Assembly: GCA_948474755.1 (NCBI GenBank)
Contig: CAOLHI010000566.1
Location: 124,001 to 188,000, forward strand
Source of the DNA: Ctenosaura bakeri
Taxonomy: Eukaryota > Chordata > Lepidosauria > Squamata > Iguanidae
Length of the DNA: 64,000 nt
Direction of reading: 5' to 3'
This document shows positions 23,816 through 35,379 of this stretch, in pieces. Both the position numbers and the translations under genes were made by a program. The notes under the pieces are model-generated. The model searched no databases. It was not told the origin of the DNA and was given only the letters and a program-made list of their open reading frames with translations. The stretch's first letter is position 1; each line of letters opens with the position of its first letter.

Positions 23816-26800
23816 GGCCATTTCCGCACTAACCTGTTATTGCGCGATGATTCCACTTTCGACCTCCTCTGGAATCCTGGGGTTTGCAGTTTCGGGAGGG
23901 GCCGTTTCCGCACTAGCCTGTTATAGCGCGATGATTCCACTTTCGACCTCCTCTGAAATCCTGGGGTTTGCAGTTTCGGGAGGGGCCATTCCCGCACTGG
24001 CCTGTTATAGCGCGATGATTCCACTTTCGACCTCCTCTGAAATCCTGGGGTTTGCAGTTTCGGGAGGGGCCATTCCCGCACTGGCCTGTTATAGCGCGAT
24101 GATTCCACTTTCAACCTCCTCTGGAATCCTGGGGTTTGCAGTTTCGGGAGGGGCCATTCCCGCACTGGCCTGTTATAGCGCGATGATTCCACTTTCAACC
24201 TCCTCTGGAATCCTGGGGTTTGCAGTTTCGGGAGGGGCCATTCCCGCACTGGCCTGTTATAGCGCGATGATTCCACTTTCAACCTCCTCTGGAATCCTGG
24301 GGTTTGCAGTTTCGGGAGGGGCCGTTTCCGCACTAGCCTGTTATAGCGCGATGATTCCACTTTCAACCTCCTCTGGAATCCTGGGGTTTGCAGTTTCGGG
24401 AGGGGCCATTCCCGCACTAGCCTTTATAGCGCGATGATTCCACTTTCATCCTCCTCTGGAATCCTGGGGTTTGCAGTTTCGGGAGGGGCCGTTTCCGCAC
24501 TAGCCTGTTATAGCGCGATGATTCCACTTTCAACCTCCTCTGGAATCCTGGGGTTTGCAGTTTCGGGAGGGGCCGTTTCCGCACTAGCCTGTTATAGCGC
24601 GATGATTCCACTTTCAACCTCCTCTGGAATCCTGGGGTTTGCAGTTTCGGGAGGGGCCGTTTCCGCACTAGCCTGTTATAGCGCGATGATTCCACTTTCA
24701 ACCTCCTCTGGAATCCTGGGGTTTGCAGTTTCAGGAGGGGCCATTCCCGCACTAGCCTTTATAGCGCGATGATTCCACTTTCAACCTCCTCTGGAATCCT
24801 GGGGTTTGCAGTTTCGGGAGGGGCCATTCCCGCACTGGCCTGTTATAGCGCGATGATTCCACTTTCAACCTCCTCTGGAATCCTGGGGTTTGCAGTTTCG
24901 GGAGGGGCCATTCCGCACTAGCCTGTTATAGCGCGATGATTCCACTTTCAACCTCCTCTGGAATCCTGGGGTTTGCAGTTTCAGGAGGGGCCATTCCCGC
25001 ACTAGCCTTTATAGCGCGATGATTCCACTTTCAACCTCCTCTGGAATCCTGGGGTTTGCAGTTTCGGGAGGGGCCATTCCCGCACTAGTCTTTATAGCGC
25101 GATGATTCCACTTTCAACCTCCTCTGGAATCCTGGGGTTTGCAGTTTCGGGAGGGGCCATTCCCGCACTGGCCTGTTATAGCGCGATGATTCCACATTCA
25201 ACCTCCTCTGGAATCCTGGGGTTTGCAGTTTCGGGAGGGGCCGTTTCCGCACTAGCCTGTTATAGCGCGATGATTCCACTTTCAACCTCCTCTGGAATCC
25301 TGGGGTTTGCAGTTTCGGGAGGGGCCATTCCCGCACTAGCCTTTATAGCGCGATGATTCCACTTTCAACCTCCTCTGGAATCCTGGGGTTTGCAGTTTCG
25401 GGAGGGGCCATTCCCGCACTGGCCTGTTATAGCGCGATGATTCCACTTTCAACCTCCTCTGGAATCCTGGGGTTTGCAGTTTCGGGAGGGGCCATTCCCG
25501 CACTAGCCTTTATAGCGCGATGATTCCACTTTCAACCTCCTCTGGAATCCTGGGGTTTGCAGTTTCGGGAGGGGCCATTCCCGCACTGGCCTGTTATAGC
25601 GCGATGATTCCACTTTCAACCTCCTCTGGAATCCTGGGGTTTGCAGTTTCGGGAGGGGCCATTCCCGCACTAGCCTGTTATAGCGCGATGGTTCCACTTT
25701 CAACCTCCTCTGGAATCCTGGGGTTTGCAGTTTCGGGAGGGGCCATTCCCGCACTAGCCTGTTATAGCGCGATGATTCCACTTTCAACCTCCTCTGGAAT
25801 CCTGGGGTTTGCAGTTTCGGGAGGGGCCATTCCCGCACTAGCCTGTTATAGCGCGATGATTCCACTTTCAACCTCCTCTGGAATCCTGGGGTTTGCAGTT
25901 TCGGGAGGGGCCATTCCCGCACTAGCCTGTTATAGCGCGATGGTTCCACTTTCAACCTCCTCTGGAATCCTGGGGTTTGCAGTTTCGGGAGGGGCCATTC
26001 CCGCACTAGCCTTTATAGCGCGATGATTCCACTTTCAACCTCCTCTGGAATCCTGGGGTTTGCAGTTTCGGGAGGGGCCATTCCCGCACTGGCCTGTTAT
26101 AGCGCGATGATTCCACTTTCAACCTCCTCTGGAATCCTGGGGTTTGCAGTTTCGGGAGGGGCCATTCCCGCACTAGCCTTTATAGCGCGATGATTCCACT
26201 TTCAACCTCCTCTGGAATCCTGGGGTTTGCAGTTTCGGGAGGGGCCATTCCCGCACTGGCCTGTTATAGCGCGATGGTTCCACTTTCAACCTCCTCTGGA
26301 ATCCTGGGGTTTGCAGTTTCGGGAGGGGCCATTCCCGCACTAGCCTTTATAGCGCGATGATTCCACTTTCAACCTCCTCTGGAATCCTGGGGTTTGCAGT
26401 TTCGGGAGGGGCCATTCCCGCACTGGCCTGTTATAGCGCGATGATTCCACTTTCAACCTCCTCTGGAATCCTGGGGTTTGCAGTTTCGGGAGGGGCCATT
26501 CCCGCACTAGCCTTTATAGCGCGATGATTCCACTTTCAACCTCCTCTGGAATCCTGGGGTTTGCAGTTTCGGGAGGGGCCATTCCCGCACTGGCCTGTTA
26601 TAGCGCGATGATTCCACTTTCAACCTCCTCTGGAATCCTGGGGTTTGCAGTTTCGGGAGGGGCCATTCCCGCACTAGCCTGTTATAGCGCGATGGTTCCA
26701 CTTTCAACCTCCTCTGGAATCCTGGGGTTTGCAGTTTCGGGAGGGGCCATTCCCGCACTAGCCTGTTATAGCGCGATGATTCCACTTTCAACCTCCTCTG

Positions 26801-29526
26801 GATCCTGGGGTTTGCAGTTTCGGGAGGGGCCATTCCCGCACTAGCCTTTATAGCGCGATGATTCCACTTTCAACCTCCTCTGGAATCCTGGGGTTTGCAG
26901 TTTCGGGAGGGGCCATTCCCGCACTGGCCTGTTATAGCGCGATGGTTCCACTTTCAACCTCCTCTGGAATCCTGGGGTTTGCAGTTTCGGGAGGGGCCAT
27001 TCCCGCACTAGCCTGTTATAGCGCGATGGTTCCACTTTCAACCTCCTCTGGAATCCTGGGGTTTGCAGTTTCGGGAGGGGCCATTCCCGCACTGGCCTGT
27101 TATAGCGCGATGATTCCACTTTCAACCTCCTCTGGAATCCTGGGGTTTGCAGTTTCGGGAGGGGCCATTCCCGCACTAGCCTGTTATAGCGCGATGGTTC
27201 CACTTTCAACCTCCTCTGGAATCCTGGGGTTTGCAGTTTCGGGAGGGGCCATTCCCGCACTAGCCTTTATAGCGCGATGATTCCACTTTCAACCTCCTCT
27301 GGAATCCTGGGGTTTGCAGTTTCGGGAGGGGCCATTCCCGCACTGGCCTGTTATAGCGCGATGATTCCACTTTCAACCTCCTCTGGAATCCTGGGGTTTG
27401 CAGTTTCGGGAGGGGCCATTCCCGCACTAGCCTTTATAGCGCGATGATTCCACTTTCAACCTCCTCTGGAATCCTGGGGTTTGCAGTTTCGGGAGGGGCC
27501 ATTCCCGCACTGGCCTGTTATAGCGCGATGATTCCACTTTCAACCTCCTCTGGAATCCTGGGGTTTGCAGTTTCGGGAGGGGCCATTCCCGCACTGGCCT
27601 GTTATAGCGCGATGGTTCCACTTTCAACCTCCTCTGGAATCCTGGGGTTTGCAGTTTCGGGAGGGGCCATTCCCGCACTAGCCTGTTATAGCGCGATGAT
27701 TCCACTTTCAACCTCCTCTGGAATCCTGGGGTTTGCAGTTTCGGGAGGGGCCATTCCCGCACTAGCCTGTTATAGCGCGATGATTCCACTTTCAACCTCC
27801 TCTGGAATCCTGGGGTTTGCAGTTTCGGGAGGGGCCATTCCCGCACTAGCCTGTTATAGCGCGATGGTTCCACTTTCAACCTCCTCTGGAATCCTGGGGT
27901 TTGCAGTTTCGGGAGGGGCCATTCCCGCACTAGCCTTTATAGCGCGATGATTCCACTTTCAACCTCCTCTGGAATCCTGGGGTTTGCAGTTTCGGGAGGG
28001 GCCATTCCCGCACTGGCCTGTTATAGCGCGATGATTCCACTTTCAACCTCCTCTGGAATCCTGGGGTTTGCAGTTTCGGGAGGGGCCATTCCCGCACTAG
28101 CCTTTATAGCGCGATGATTCCACTTTCAACCTCCTCTGGAATCCTGGGGTTTGCAGTTTCGGGAGGGGCCATTCCCGCACTGGCCTGTTATAGCGCGATG
28201 ATTCCACTTTCAACCTCCTCTGGAATCCTGGGGTTTGCAGTTTCGGGAGGGGCCATTCCCGCACTAGCCTGTTATAGCGCGATGGTTCCACTTTCAACCT
28301 CCTCTGGAATCCTGGGGTTTGCAGTTTCGGGAGGGGCCATTCCCGCACTAGCCTGTTATAGCGCGATGATTCCACTTTCAACCTCCTCTGGAATCCTGGG
28401 GTTTGCAGTTTCGGGAGGGGCCATTCCCGCACTAGCCTGTTATAGCGCGATGATTCCACTTTCAACCTCCTCTGGAATCCTGGGGTTTGCAGTTTCGGGA
28501 GGGGCCATTCCCGCACTAGCCTGTTATAGCGCGATGGTTCCACTTTCAACCTCCTCTGGAATCCTGGGGTTTGCAGTTTCGGGAGGGGCCATTCCCGCAC
28601 TAGCCTTTATAGCGCGATGATTCCACTTTCAACCTCCTCTGGAATCCTGGGGTTTGCAGTTTCGGGAGGGGCCATTCCCGCACTGGCCTGTTATAGCGCG
28701 ATGATTCCACTTTCAACCTCCTCTGGAATCCTGGGGTTTGCAGTTTCGGGAGGGGCCATTCCCGCACTAGCCTTTATAGCGCGATGATTCCACTTTCAAC
28801 CTCCTCTGGAATCCTGGGGTTTGCAGTTTCGGGAGGGGCCATTCCCGCACTGGCCTGTTATAGCGCGATGGTTCCACTTTCAACCTCCTCTGGAATCCTG
28901 GGGTTTGCAGTTTCGGGAGGGGCCATTCCCGCACTAGCCTGTTATAGCGCGATGGTTCCACTTTCAACCTCCTCTGGAATCCTGGGGTTTGCAGTTTCGG
29001 GAGGGGCCATTCCCGCACTGGCCTGTTATAGCGCGATGATTCCACTTTCAACCTCCTCTGGAATCCTGGGGTTTGCAGTTTCGGGAGGGGCCATTCCCGC
29101 ACTAGCCTGTTATAGCGCGATGGTTCCACTTTCAACCTCCTCTGGAATCCTGGGGTTTGCAGTTTCGGGAGGGGCCATTCCCGCACTAGCCTTTATAGCG
29201 CGATGATTCCACTTTCAACCTCCTCTGGAATCCTGGGGTTTGCAGTTTCGGGAGGGGCCATTCCCGCACTGGCCTGTTATAGCGCGATGATTCCACTTTC
29301 AACCTCCTCTGGAATCCTGGGGTTTGCAGTTTCGGGAGGGGCCATTCCCGCACTAGCCTTTATAGCGCGATGATTCCACTTTCAACCTCCTCTGGAATCC
29401 TGGGGTTTGCAGTTTCGGGAGGGGCCATTCCCGCACTGGCCTGTTATAGCGCGATGATTCCACTTTCAACCTCCTCTGGAATCCTGGGGTTTGCAGTTTC
29501 GGGAGGGGCCATTCCCGCACTAGCCT
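23816..29526 (+). repeat. 84-bp tandem array, forward arm, about 68 monomers
   Basis: Each monomer runs from GGCCATTCCCGCACTAGCCT through TATAGCGCGATGATTCCACT and CTCTGGAATCCTGGGGTTTG to GTTTCGGGAGGGGCC. Two length classes exist: 84 bp (…CCTGTTATAGC…) and 82 bp lacking GT (…CCTTTATAGC…). Point variants (GTTTCCGC/ATTCCCGC, ACTAGCC/ACTGGCC, GATGATTCC/GATGGTTCC) recur in patterned order. Because 84 is divisible by 3, long open frames appear on both strands; they are not genes. Confidence 0.97.
26842..29354 (+). repeat. Higher-order repeat inside the array
   Basis: The 82-bp variant recurs at about 26842, 27260, 27428, 27930, 28098, 28600, 28768, 29186 and 29354, giving spacings 418, 168, 502, 168, 502, 168, 418, 168. 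Blocks of 586, 670, 670 and 586 bp result. The 26842-27260 and 28768-29186 stretches translate identically, 1926 bp apart, so whole blocks were copied recently. Confidence 0.85.
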
Positions 29527-29874
29527 AGCCGGCCGGCCCCTCCCGAAACTGCAAACCCCAGGATTCCAGAGGAGGTTGAAAGTGGAACCATCGCGCTATA
29601 ACAGGCTAGTGCGGGAATGGCCCCTCCCGAAACTGCAAACCCCAGGATTCCAGAGGAGGTTGAAAGTGGAATCATCGCGCTATAACAGGCCAGTGCGGGA
29701 ATGGCCCCTCCCGAAACTGCAAACCCCAGGATTTCAGAGGAGGTTGAAAGTGGAATCATCGCGCTATAACAGGCTAGTGCGGAAACGGCCCCTCCCGAAA
29801 CTGCAAACCCCAGGATTCCAGAGGAGGTTGAAATTGGAATCATCGCGCTATAACAGGCTAGTGCGGAAATGGCC
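29527..29874 (-). repeat. Inverted arm of the array: 8-bp spacer plus four monomers
   Basis: After the partial last forward monomer (ends 29526) comes AGCCGGCC, then four monomers in reverse orientation. The last is the most diverged (AATTGGAATC). With the preceding 340 bp this forms a near-perfect inverted repeat with a very short loop. The right end GTGCGGAAATGGCC is the terminal repeat of the transposon family. Confidence 0.93.
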
Positions 29875-31335
29875 TAGGCCACAAAATCTTGTGTCTTTAT
29901 AATTATTTTACTCATTTGAGATGCCACAAGACTCTTTGGCAGGTCTTCTGCAGAAGAGTGGGAGCGGGGGATTTCCAAATACACTAGACTGTATCTGGTG
30001 AAGTGGACAGCCGTTCATGAAAGTTTGTACCAAATAATATTGGTTAGTTTTTAACCGTAAGGCTAGACTTTTTGTTGATGTTGATTTTTTTACCATGGCA
30101 AGCTAAAATGGCTAGCCGAGCCTCTGTAAATTTTTGCAGTGGAAGGCACCAACTTATGCTGTACTGTATAAAATGGATCTCTACGAACCTCATGAAGAAT
30201 CCAAACAGATACCAGCTTTCTGACTGAATGTAAACCAGAGGATCGTTTGCCCTCCTATCTCCTCACATCCCCTTTCCACCCTAGCAGGTGTATAAACATC
30301 TGCCAAAGCAACCATGCAGAGGCTGAATCCTACAAAAGTTTGTATCAGATAAAACATTATAATATTTAAGGTACCGCTAAATTCATTGTGGAGGGTTGTG
30401 TTGCGGTGGTTTGCTGTGACCAACTAAGCACAGCTGCCTCTCACACAACGAAACTTTAAAAGTATGGCACAGTCCTCATGGCCAACTCATTGCTTGGAAT
30501 GGTTGGAATGGTTGGGCAGCTGCCAGTTTCCTCCATGTTTGGCAAGGCCAAAGTCTTGATGTCTGCATTGCACCATTTTTTTTTTCCTGGGGGATATCTG
30601 ACATCCCAAGTTGCACCAGGTGCATAGCCCAGCTATGATGTGCCTGATCTACTGATATTCTGACTGCAGGAAATCAAACGAACGGATTTAGCCACCTTAT
30701 CTGTCTTCATTGCTACCACCACACCAAAGAAGCTTGCGAGTCCTACTGGCCCAGTCTGCCAGGGACATCCCAATTACTGTAATCCTCTGTCATCCCACTT
30801 TTTCAGCTGCCTTTAAAATATCTCAGTTTTAACTCCTCCCATTTTGCACAAGTTTCCTTCAATTGCTTCAAATTGAGTTCAAAATGCAAAAGTAGTTTGC
30901 ATCCAGCTAACTTAGCAAGGAAGAGGAATGGAAAGACCCTTGTCCTTCCCAGTAGGCTCAGGCAAAAACAAACTGCGGCAATCTCTCCTAGCTTGTATGT
31001 TCTTCCTTATTAATAATGGTTGTCATCTCAACCACGTGGGTCTTGGTTTTCATCTGTGAAATGTTGGAGGAGATGCACTGACAAGAAAAGGGGCCTGGCA
31101 GTGGATACCTACCCCAGACAAACCTGTAGGGTTGACTGCTAGCATTTTGCTGTTTGAGGCATGTTCCCCTGCTCCATATAAAGAAGCTGACTGGACTGGA
31201 CTAGCATTTGAATGTGTTTCAACATTGGGAAAGGACAACATTCCATGCAGTGCCTTTAAATGTTTTAAGTTGATTTTTAAAAATTGCATGACTTCATAAA
31301 GCGGAACATTCAGAATCACTGGGTTTTCTGACTAA
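29875..31335. other. Intergenic DNA right of the array
   Basis: No coding gene recognised. The 30858-31090 part is repeated at 32960-33195. The rest is unremarkable. Confidence 0.6.
30858..31090 (+). repeat. Unclassified dispersed repeat, copy 1
   Basis: Shares an ordered series of words with 32960-33195: GAGTTCAAA..., CAAAAGTAGTTTGCA, AGGCTCAGGC, AAACATTGGAGG-like and others. Same orientation, about 2.1 kb apart, moderately diverged. Confidence 0.65.
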
Positions 31336-31500
31336 GGCCATTTTCACACTAGACTGTTATAGCGCTATTATTCCACTTTCAACATCCTATGGAATCCTGG
31401 GGTTTGCTGACCAGCCCCTCCCTAAACTGCAAACCCCAGGATTCCATAGGATGTTGAAAGTGGAATAACAGCGCTATAACAGTCTAGTGCGGAAATGGCC
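31336..31500. mobile_element. GGCC-type miniature transposon, short palindromic form, TSD TAA
   Basis: 165 bp. Left end GGCCATTTTCACACTAGACT, right end AGTCTAGTGCGGAAATGGCC. The two arms are nearly perfect reverse complements with a short centre (TGCTGACCAGCCCC). Flanked on both sides by TAA, an exact 3-bp target duplication. Non-autonomous; no coding capacity. Confidence 0.92.
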
Positions 31501-31939
31501 TAAGTTCATATGATTAATTTTCCTAAGGGCTGATCTCTAAAATGCTGTTAAAGGCTGCTGCTTTTGAATGAACAAACAAAAAGCAACTATATCCACTGTG
31601 GAGAAGTAGAAGGAAGCAAACATCAAGAAAACAGAACAAAGAAAAGGGATGTGTTTTGTGGAATGTGTGGAGAAGAGCTATGTGACTTGACAGTAATTAA
31701 TTTCTAAAAATAGCTATGCTAATGCAAAAGTTCACCAAGAAACTGGTGACCTGGAAATCTCTGGTGACCTGGAGTTGTGGCTTCCGCCTCTTGACTATTT
31801 GGGCTGCTTGTTTTTTGCATCCTCTTCAGCTCTACAATAGCTAGCCTGCCCCACTGGTATGGTAGCTGGAATACAACCAGGAATGTTTAGATTCAAATTT
31901 TCAATTAACAGGATGATTCAGTGTCATTATTTTCTCTTG

Positions 31940-32500
31940 GCTTAAGCCTACCTCAAAGGGTTACTTTGAAAATAAAATGCAAGAGGAAGAACCACAAAGC
32001 TCCTTTGACAAGATATAAAAGTAATCATTCAACTCAGCAGAGGTTTGAACTAAAAACTGCTGTCATTTTTAAGAAGCGATTGTCTTATATCATGTTCATC
32101 ATAAATATTTGTTTATTTACTTGCTGTATTCTGCTTAATTTTTTGCCTATACTACATTTCATTTTCTGAAATCTCACAGTGGTTTACAACATAGAACATA
32201 CAATATATAGCATATATGTTCTATAGAATATATAGCATCTATGCTATTTAAACCTTTCTTCATTTTTTAACCGGCTGGGGCAGGATTTTTTTTTTTTTAA
32301 TGAGATGTGCCATATTTTTGAAACTGTGCTTTAAATGTGTTTTTAACTGTTTGAAATTAAAGTTTTAATTTGAATGTTTGCTTAATATGTTTTTTAAAAA
32401 ACCTTTGTCCTTTATATTGTTTTATAATATTTTGTTGTAATTTATATTGTAAATTGCCCTGGATCCCATAGTTGAAGAAAGACAGGATATTAAATAATAT
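31940..32500. repeat. Old SINE/LINE tail fragments
   Basis: CTACCTCAAAGGGTTACTTT (31950 region) resembles the body of the SINE at 40694-40928. TGTAAATTGCCCTGGATCCC with AAAGACAGGATATTAAAT (32445-32495) resembles a retroposon 3' tail. The rest is AT-rich. Confidence 0.45.
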
Positions 32501-32933
32501 GTATAACTTTAAAAGATACAATAAAACCAACCTGCTAAAAACATGAAAATAATGATAGAACAATAGAAACAATAAAATAGTGCATTAAAAAAAAACAGGT
32601 GTAACTGAGGACAGTTAGAAAAATAATTAGGGACAGTTGCCCAGGAAAACAAATGACTCTTCACTTCAGTGTTGGCCAAAATGTGGCCCTGGGACTGAAT
32701 TTAACCCTCGAGACTATTTTTGTAGCCTTCGAACCTCCAGACTTCATAGATGGTCCTTTTTCTAGCCCACTCCCTGCCTAAAAAGGATGAGAGGGTAAAT
32801 TGCCTCTCTTGGAAGGCTCTAGGAAGGGCAAGTCATTTTTTAATGTAAAAAGCTACCCTTTTTGTTAAAACCAGAAGAGGATTCCAGACCATTTCTGACT
32901 TGTTATTCCCCCAGCTTTTTTGCCATCCCATCC

Positions 32934-32953
32934 AGTGTAGTGCGGAAATGGCC
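32934..32953. mobile_element. Solo right terminus of GGCC-type miniature transposon
   Basis: Only GTGTAGTGCGGAAATGGCC is present; the rest of the element is missing. Confidence 0.6.
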
Positions 32954-32959
32954 TTATTT

Positions 32960-33195
32960 GATTGTTGGAAATAAGAGTTCAAAGTACAAAAGTAGTTTGC
33001 ACTCAACTCAGCAGAGCAGGGGAGAGGGGGCAGAATCTTGCCCTTCACTAGAGGCTCAGGCCAAAGCAAACAGCTGCACCCTCTCTTAATTTATGTATTA
33101 TTCCTCATTAATGACTTTTCCTGTCTTGACCACACTCTGATGCTGCTTGGCCACACATCCCAATTTTCGACTGTAAAACATTGGAGGGAATGCGA
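32960..33195 (+). repeat. Unclassified dispersed repeat, copy 2
   Basis: Counterpart of 30858-31090 in the same orientation. The two copies share the order of conserved words but differ by substitutions and small gaps. Confidence 0.65.
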
Positions 33196-33398
33196 CTGAT
33201 TCCAAAATAGGATCACATAATTCCCTATTGTTAATACTTTTGGAGCCATTACCCCTTTCCCGCTGCTATCTAGCGACAAAGGAAGTTTATGGCCTTTGCA
33301 GAAACGTTTTCTTGGTCATGGTGCAGGAAGCAAAACTCTGGAGTAGACCTTTAATTGAATCCAGCAGGGATCTTTCTGTAGTTTTAAAGAATGCATCT

Positions 33399-33557
33399 GG
33401 CCATTTCCGCACCAGACTATTATAGCGCTATGATTCCACTTTCAACCTCCTATGGAATCCTGGGGTTTGCAGGTCTCCCAAAACTGCAAACCCCAGGATT
33501 CCATAGAAGGTTGAAAGTGGAATCATAGCACTATAATAGGCTAGTGTGGAAATGGCC
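33399..33557. mobile_element. GGCC-type miniature transposon, short form, TSD TCT
   Basis: GGCCATTTCCGCACCAGACT to TAGTGTGGAAATGGCC, nearly perfect palindrome of about 159 bp, flanked by TCT on both sides. Confidence 0.92.
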
Positions 33558-34651
33558 TCTGAGATCTGTGTGTTTCTTGATTGCCAGCAAGTAAATCAGT
33601 AGTTACTAATTACACAAGCAACAGAATTTAATCTGAGTTATTAGAACCAGACAGAGTCCAAAATATTCTCTGAAGGGTCCTACCAGTTATTCTTTGCGTC
33701 CATAATGCTCTTGTTGTTCCTGTCATGTGGCTGCATTCTTCTTGTGCTCTCAATACACTGCAGGCTTTACAATCACTTTATGGTTCTCAGCCATTTCATG
33801 ACTGGCAGTAACTATACTGTATCTTAAGAGCAAGGGGAAGCTGAGTCATTTCTAGTGCAATGAGATGCACATTTACTTGGAAGGAGATATTACTATGTCC
33901 ACTCTGTATTAAGTGCCTTTAGGAATGCAGACTTCATTAGCCCTTCATAAAACATTTATCTGCCTCTAAAACAACTACAGATTCCAGCAGCATGTGTGAC
34001 TCCCTCTCCCACCAAAATTAAACTTTCTGATTTTGGCAGCTCTAATCTCTGTTAAAGCAAAGTGGGAAGCGTTCAGGCTCGCAGGGTACATTTTTCTTTT
34101 ATTAAAAAAAAAAAAAATAGAGGGCCATCCACAAGATCTGAAATACCAAAGGAAAGCAGACCCTGCAGTCATTCGAAATGAAACCCCACAAGTAGTTACT
34201 GCAAGCTTTTTCTTCAGCTTGGCAATACAGTTTAAGAGTGTGTTCATGTGTTATTTTGTTGCTGCTGTTGTTAAATAATGTGCACTCTGCAATTCTTGGT
34301 GAACTACCTGCCAATCATCCCAAAATCTGCAGTAGATTCAAATCTACTTACTCGCCATTCCTGTGTTAAAAAGACTTGAGTAAGGCAGGCCGCTGTGTTC
34401 TGAAAGCAATGGCCAATCCTGTACCTGACATGAGGTCTTATGACGAAATGCTAACATCCATGTGCTGGGTACACTAAATTATATTGAAGAATTAATACTA
34501 TTACACTGTGTTCCCATTTCTACTTGTCAGTGATATCTTTCTGTGATATATTAGAAAGTTTATGAGTTTCAATCCTAAGAAGAACAAGCAGTATCTGTAT
34601 AGCACCTCATGGCTTGTCCTTAAGAAAACTAGTGGTAGTTTTGGATACACT

Positions 34652-34853
34652 GGCCATTTCCACACTACACGGTTAAAGTCCTATTGTTCCGTGTTCAACC
34701 TCCTGTGGAATTCTGGGGTTTGTAGTTTACTGAGGTCCAAGACCTCTCTGGCTGAGAATTCTAAATGCCCCTCCTTAAACTGCAAACCCCAGGATTCCAT
34801 AGGAGGTTGAAAGTGGAATAACAGCACTATAACAGTATAGTGCAGAAATGGCC
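34652..34853. mobile_element. GGCC-type miniature transposon, long form, TSD ACT
   Basis: 202 bp from GGCCATTTCCACACTACACG to TAGTGCAGAAATGGCC with an internal block containing GAGGTCCAAGACCTCTCTGG. Flanked by ACT on both sides. Confidence 0.92.
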
Positions 34854-35379
34854 ACTTTCTCTACAAACCTTTCCACAACTAGAGCTGGAAATGGGTGCAA
34901 GTGCTATGAATCACGATGGGAATTCAAAGTTTAGGTGAGACTGGACCCCAGGATTCCTTTTTAATTTGTCTGTGGCTGCTAGAATAGTATATATCAAGTA
35001 CTAGAAGTCTGATAAATTCCAAGAATTGGAGAGTGACATATTATACCACAGGGTTTCACAGCTCTAATTAAATTAAGGCAAATTACGAGAGCTAGCCAAG
35101 AAGAGAAAATGTGTGCTAGGTTTGAGCAACAATGGAAATGGCTTTAAACAAATTAAAATGAAGGATGATCATTGTTGTTGGTAGAAGGAGGAAATGCTCC
35201 CATGACTTGCCTGTTTACTGTGTTGTTGCTTTCTTCCTAGTAATTATAATTTTTTTAAATCAATAAAAAATTCTTCAACTGAAGAAGCATGGTCGATATG
35301 GAAAACAGCACCATAAAGCACAGACTCAAAATTGCTTCAAATGAACTAATTATTAGTTACCATCCCTAATAACTATTAA

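Larger units (their letters stand above)
23816..29874. mobile_element. Giant composite element: miniature transposon with a tandemly expanded arm
   Basis: The block begins GGCCATTTCCGCACTAACCT and ends AGGCTAGTGCGGAAATGGCC, the two termini of the dispersed family, in inverted orientation. Between them are about 68 forward monomers (23816-29526), an 8-bp spacer and 4 inverted monomers (29535-29874). Flanking triplets are TAC on the left and TAG on the right, close to but not an exact 3-bp duplication. Monomers at both edges are the most diverged and central ones nearly identical, as in satellite arrays. No transposase is present. Copy number could be affected by assembly. Confidence 0.85.

Noticed and set aside
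23816..29526. CRISPR-like regularly spaced repeats
   Set aside because: There are no unique spacers; the whole 84 bp repeats. The host is a vertebrate.
23763..29902. Long open frames on both strands with 28-residue repeats (…STSSGILGFAVSGGA… and …[17 protein letters not shown]…)
   Set aside because: They follow from an 84-bp monomer (divisible by 3) without stops. They occur on both strands, break wherever the 82-bp variant occurs, and have no similarity to known proteins.
32357..32572. Hydrophobic minus-strand frame as a membrane protein (TMEM202 candidate)
   Set aside because: AT-driven Phe/Leu/Ile/Lys composition in a retroposon tail; no family signature or splice sites.
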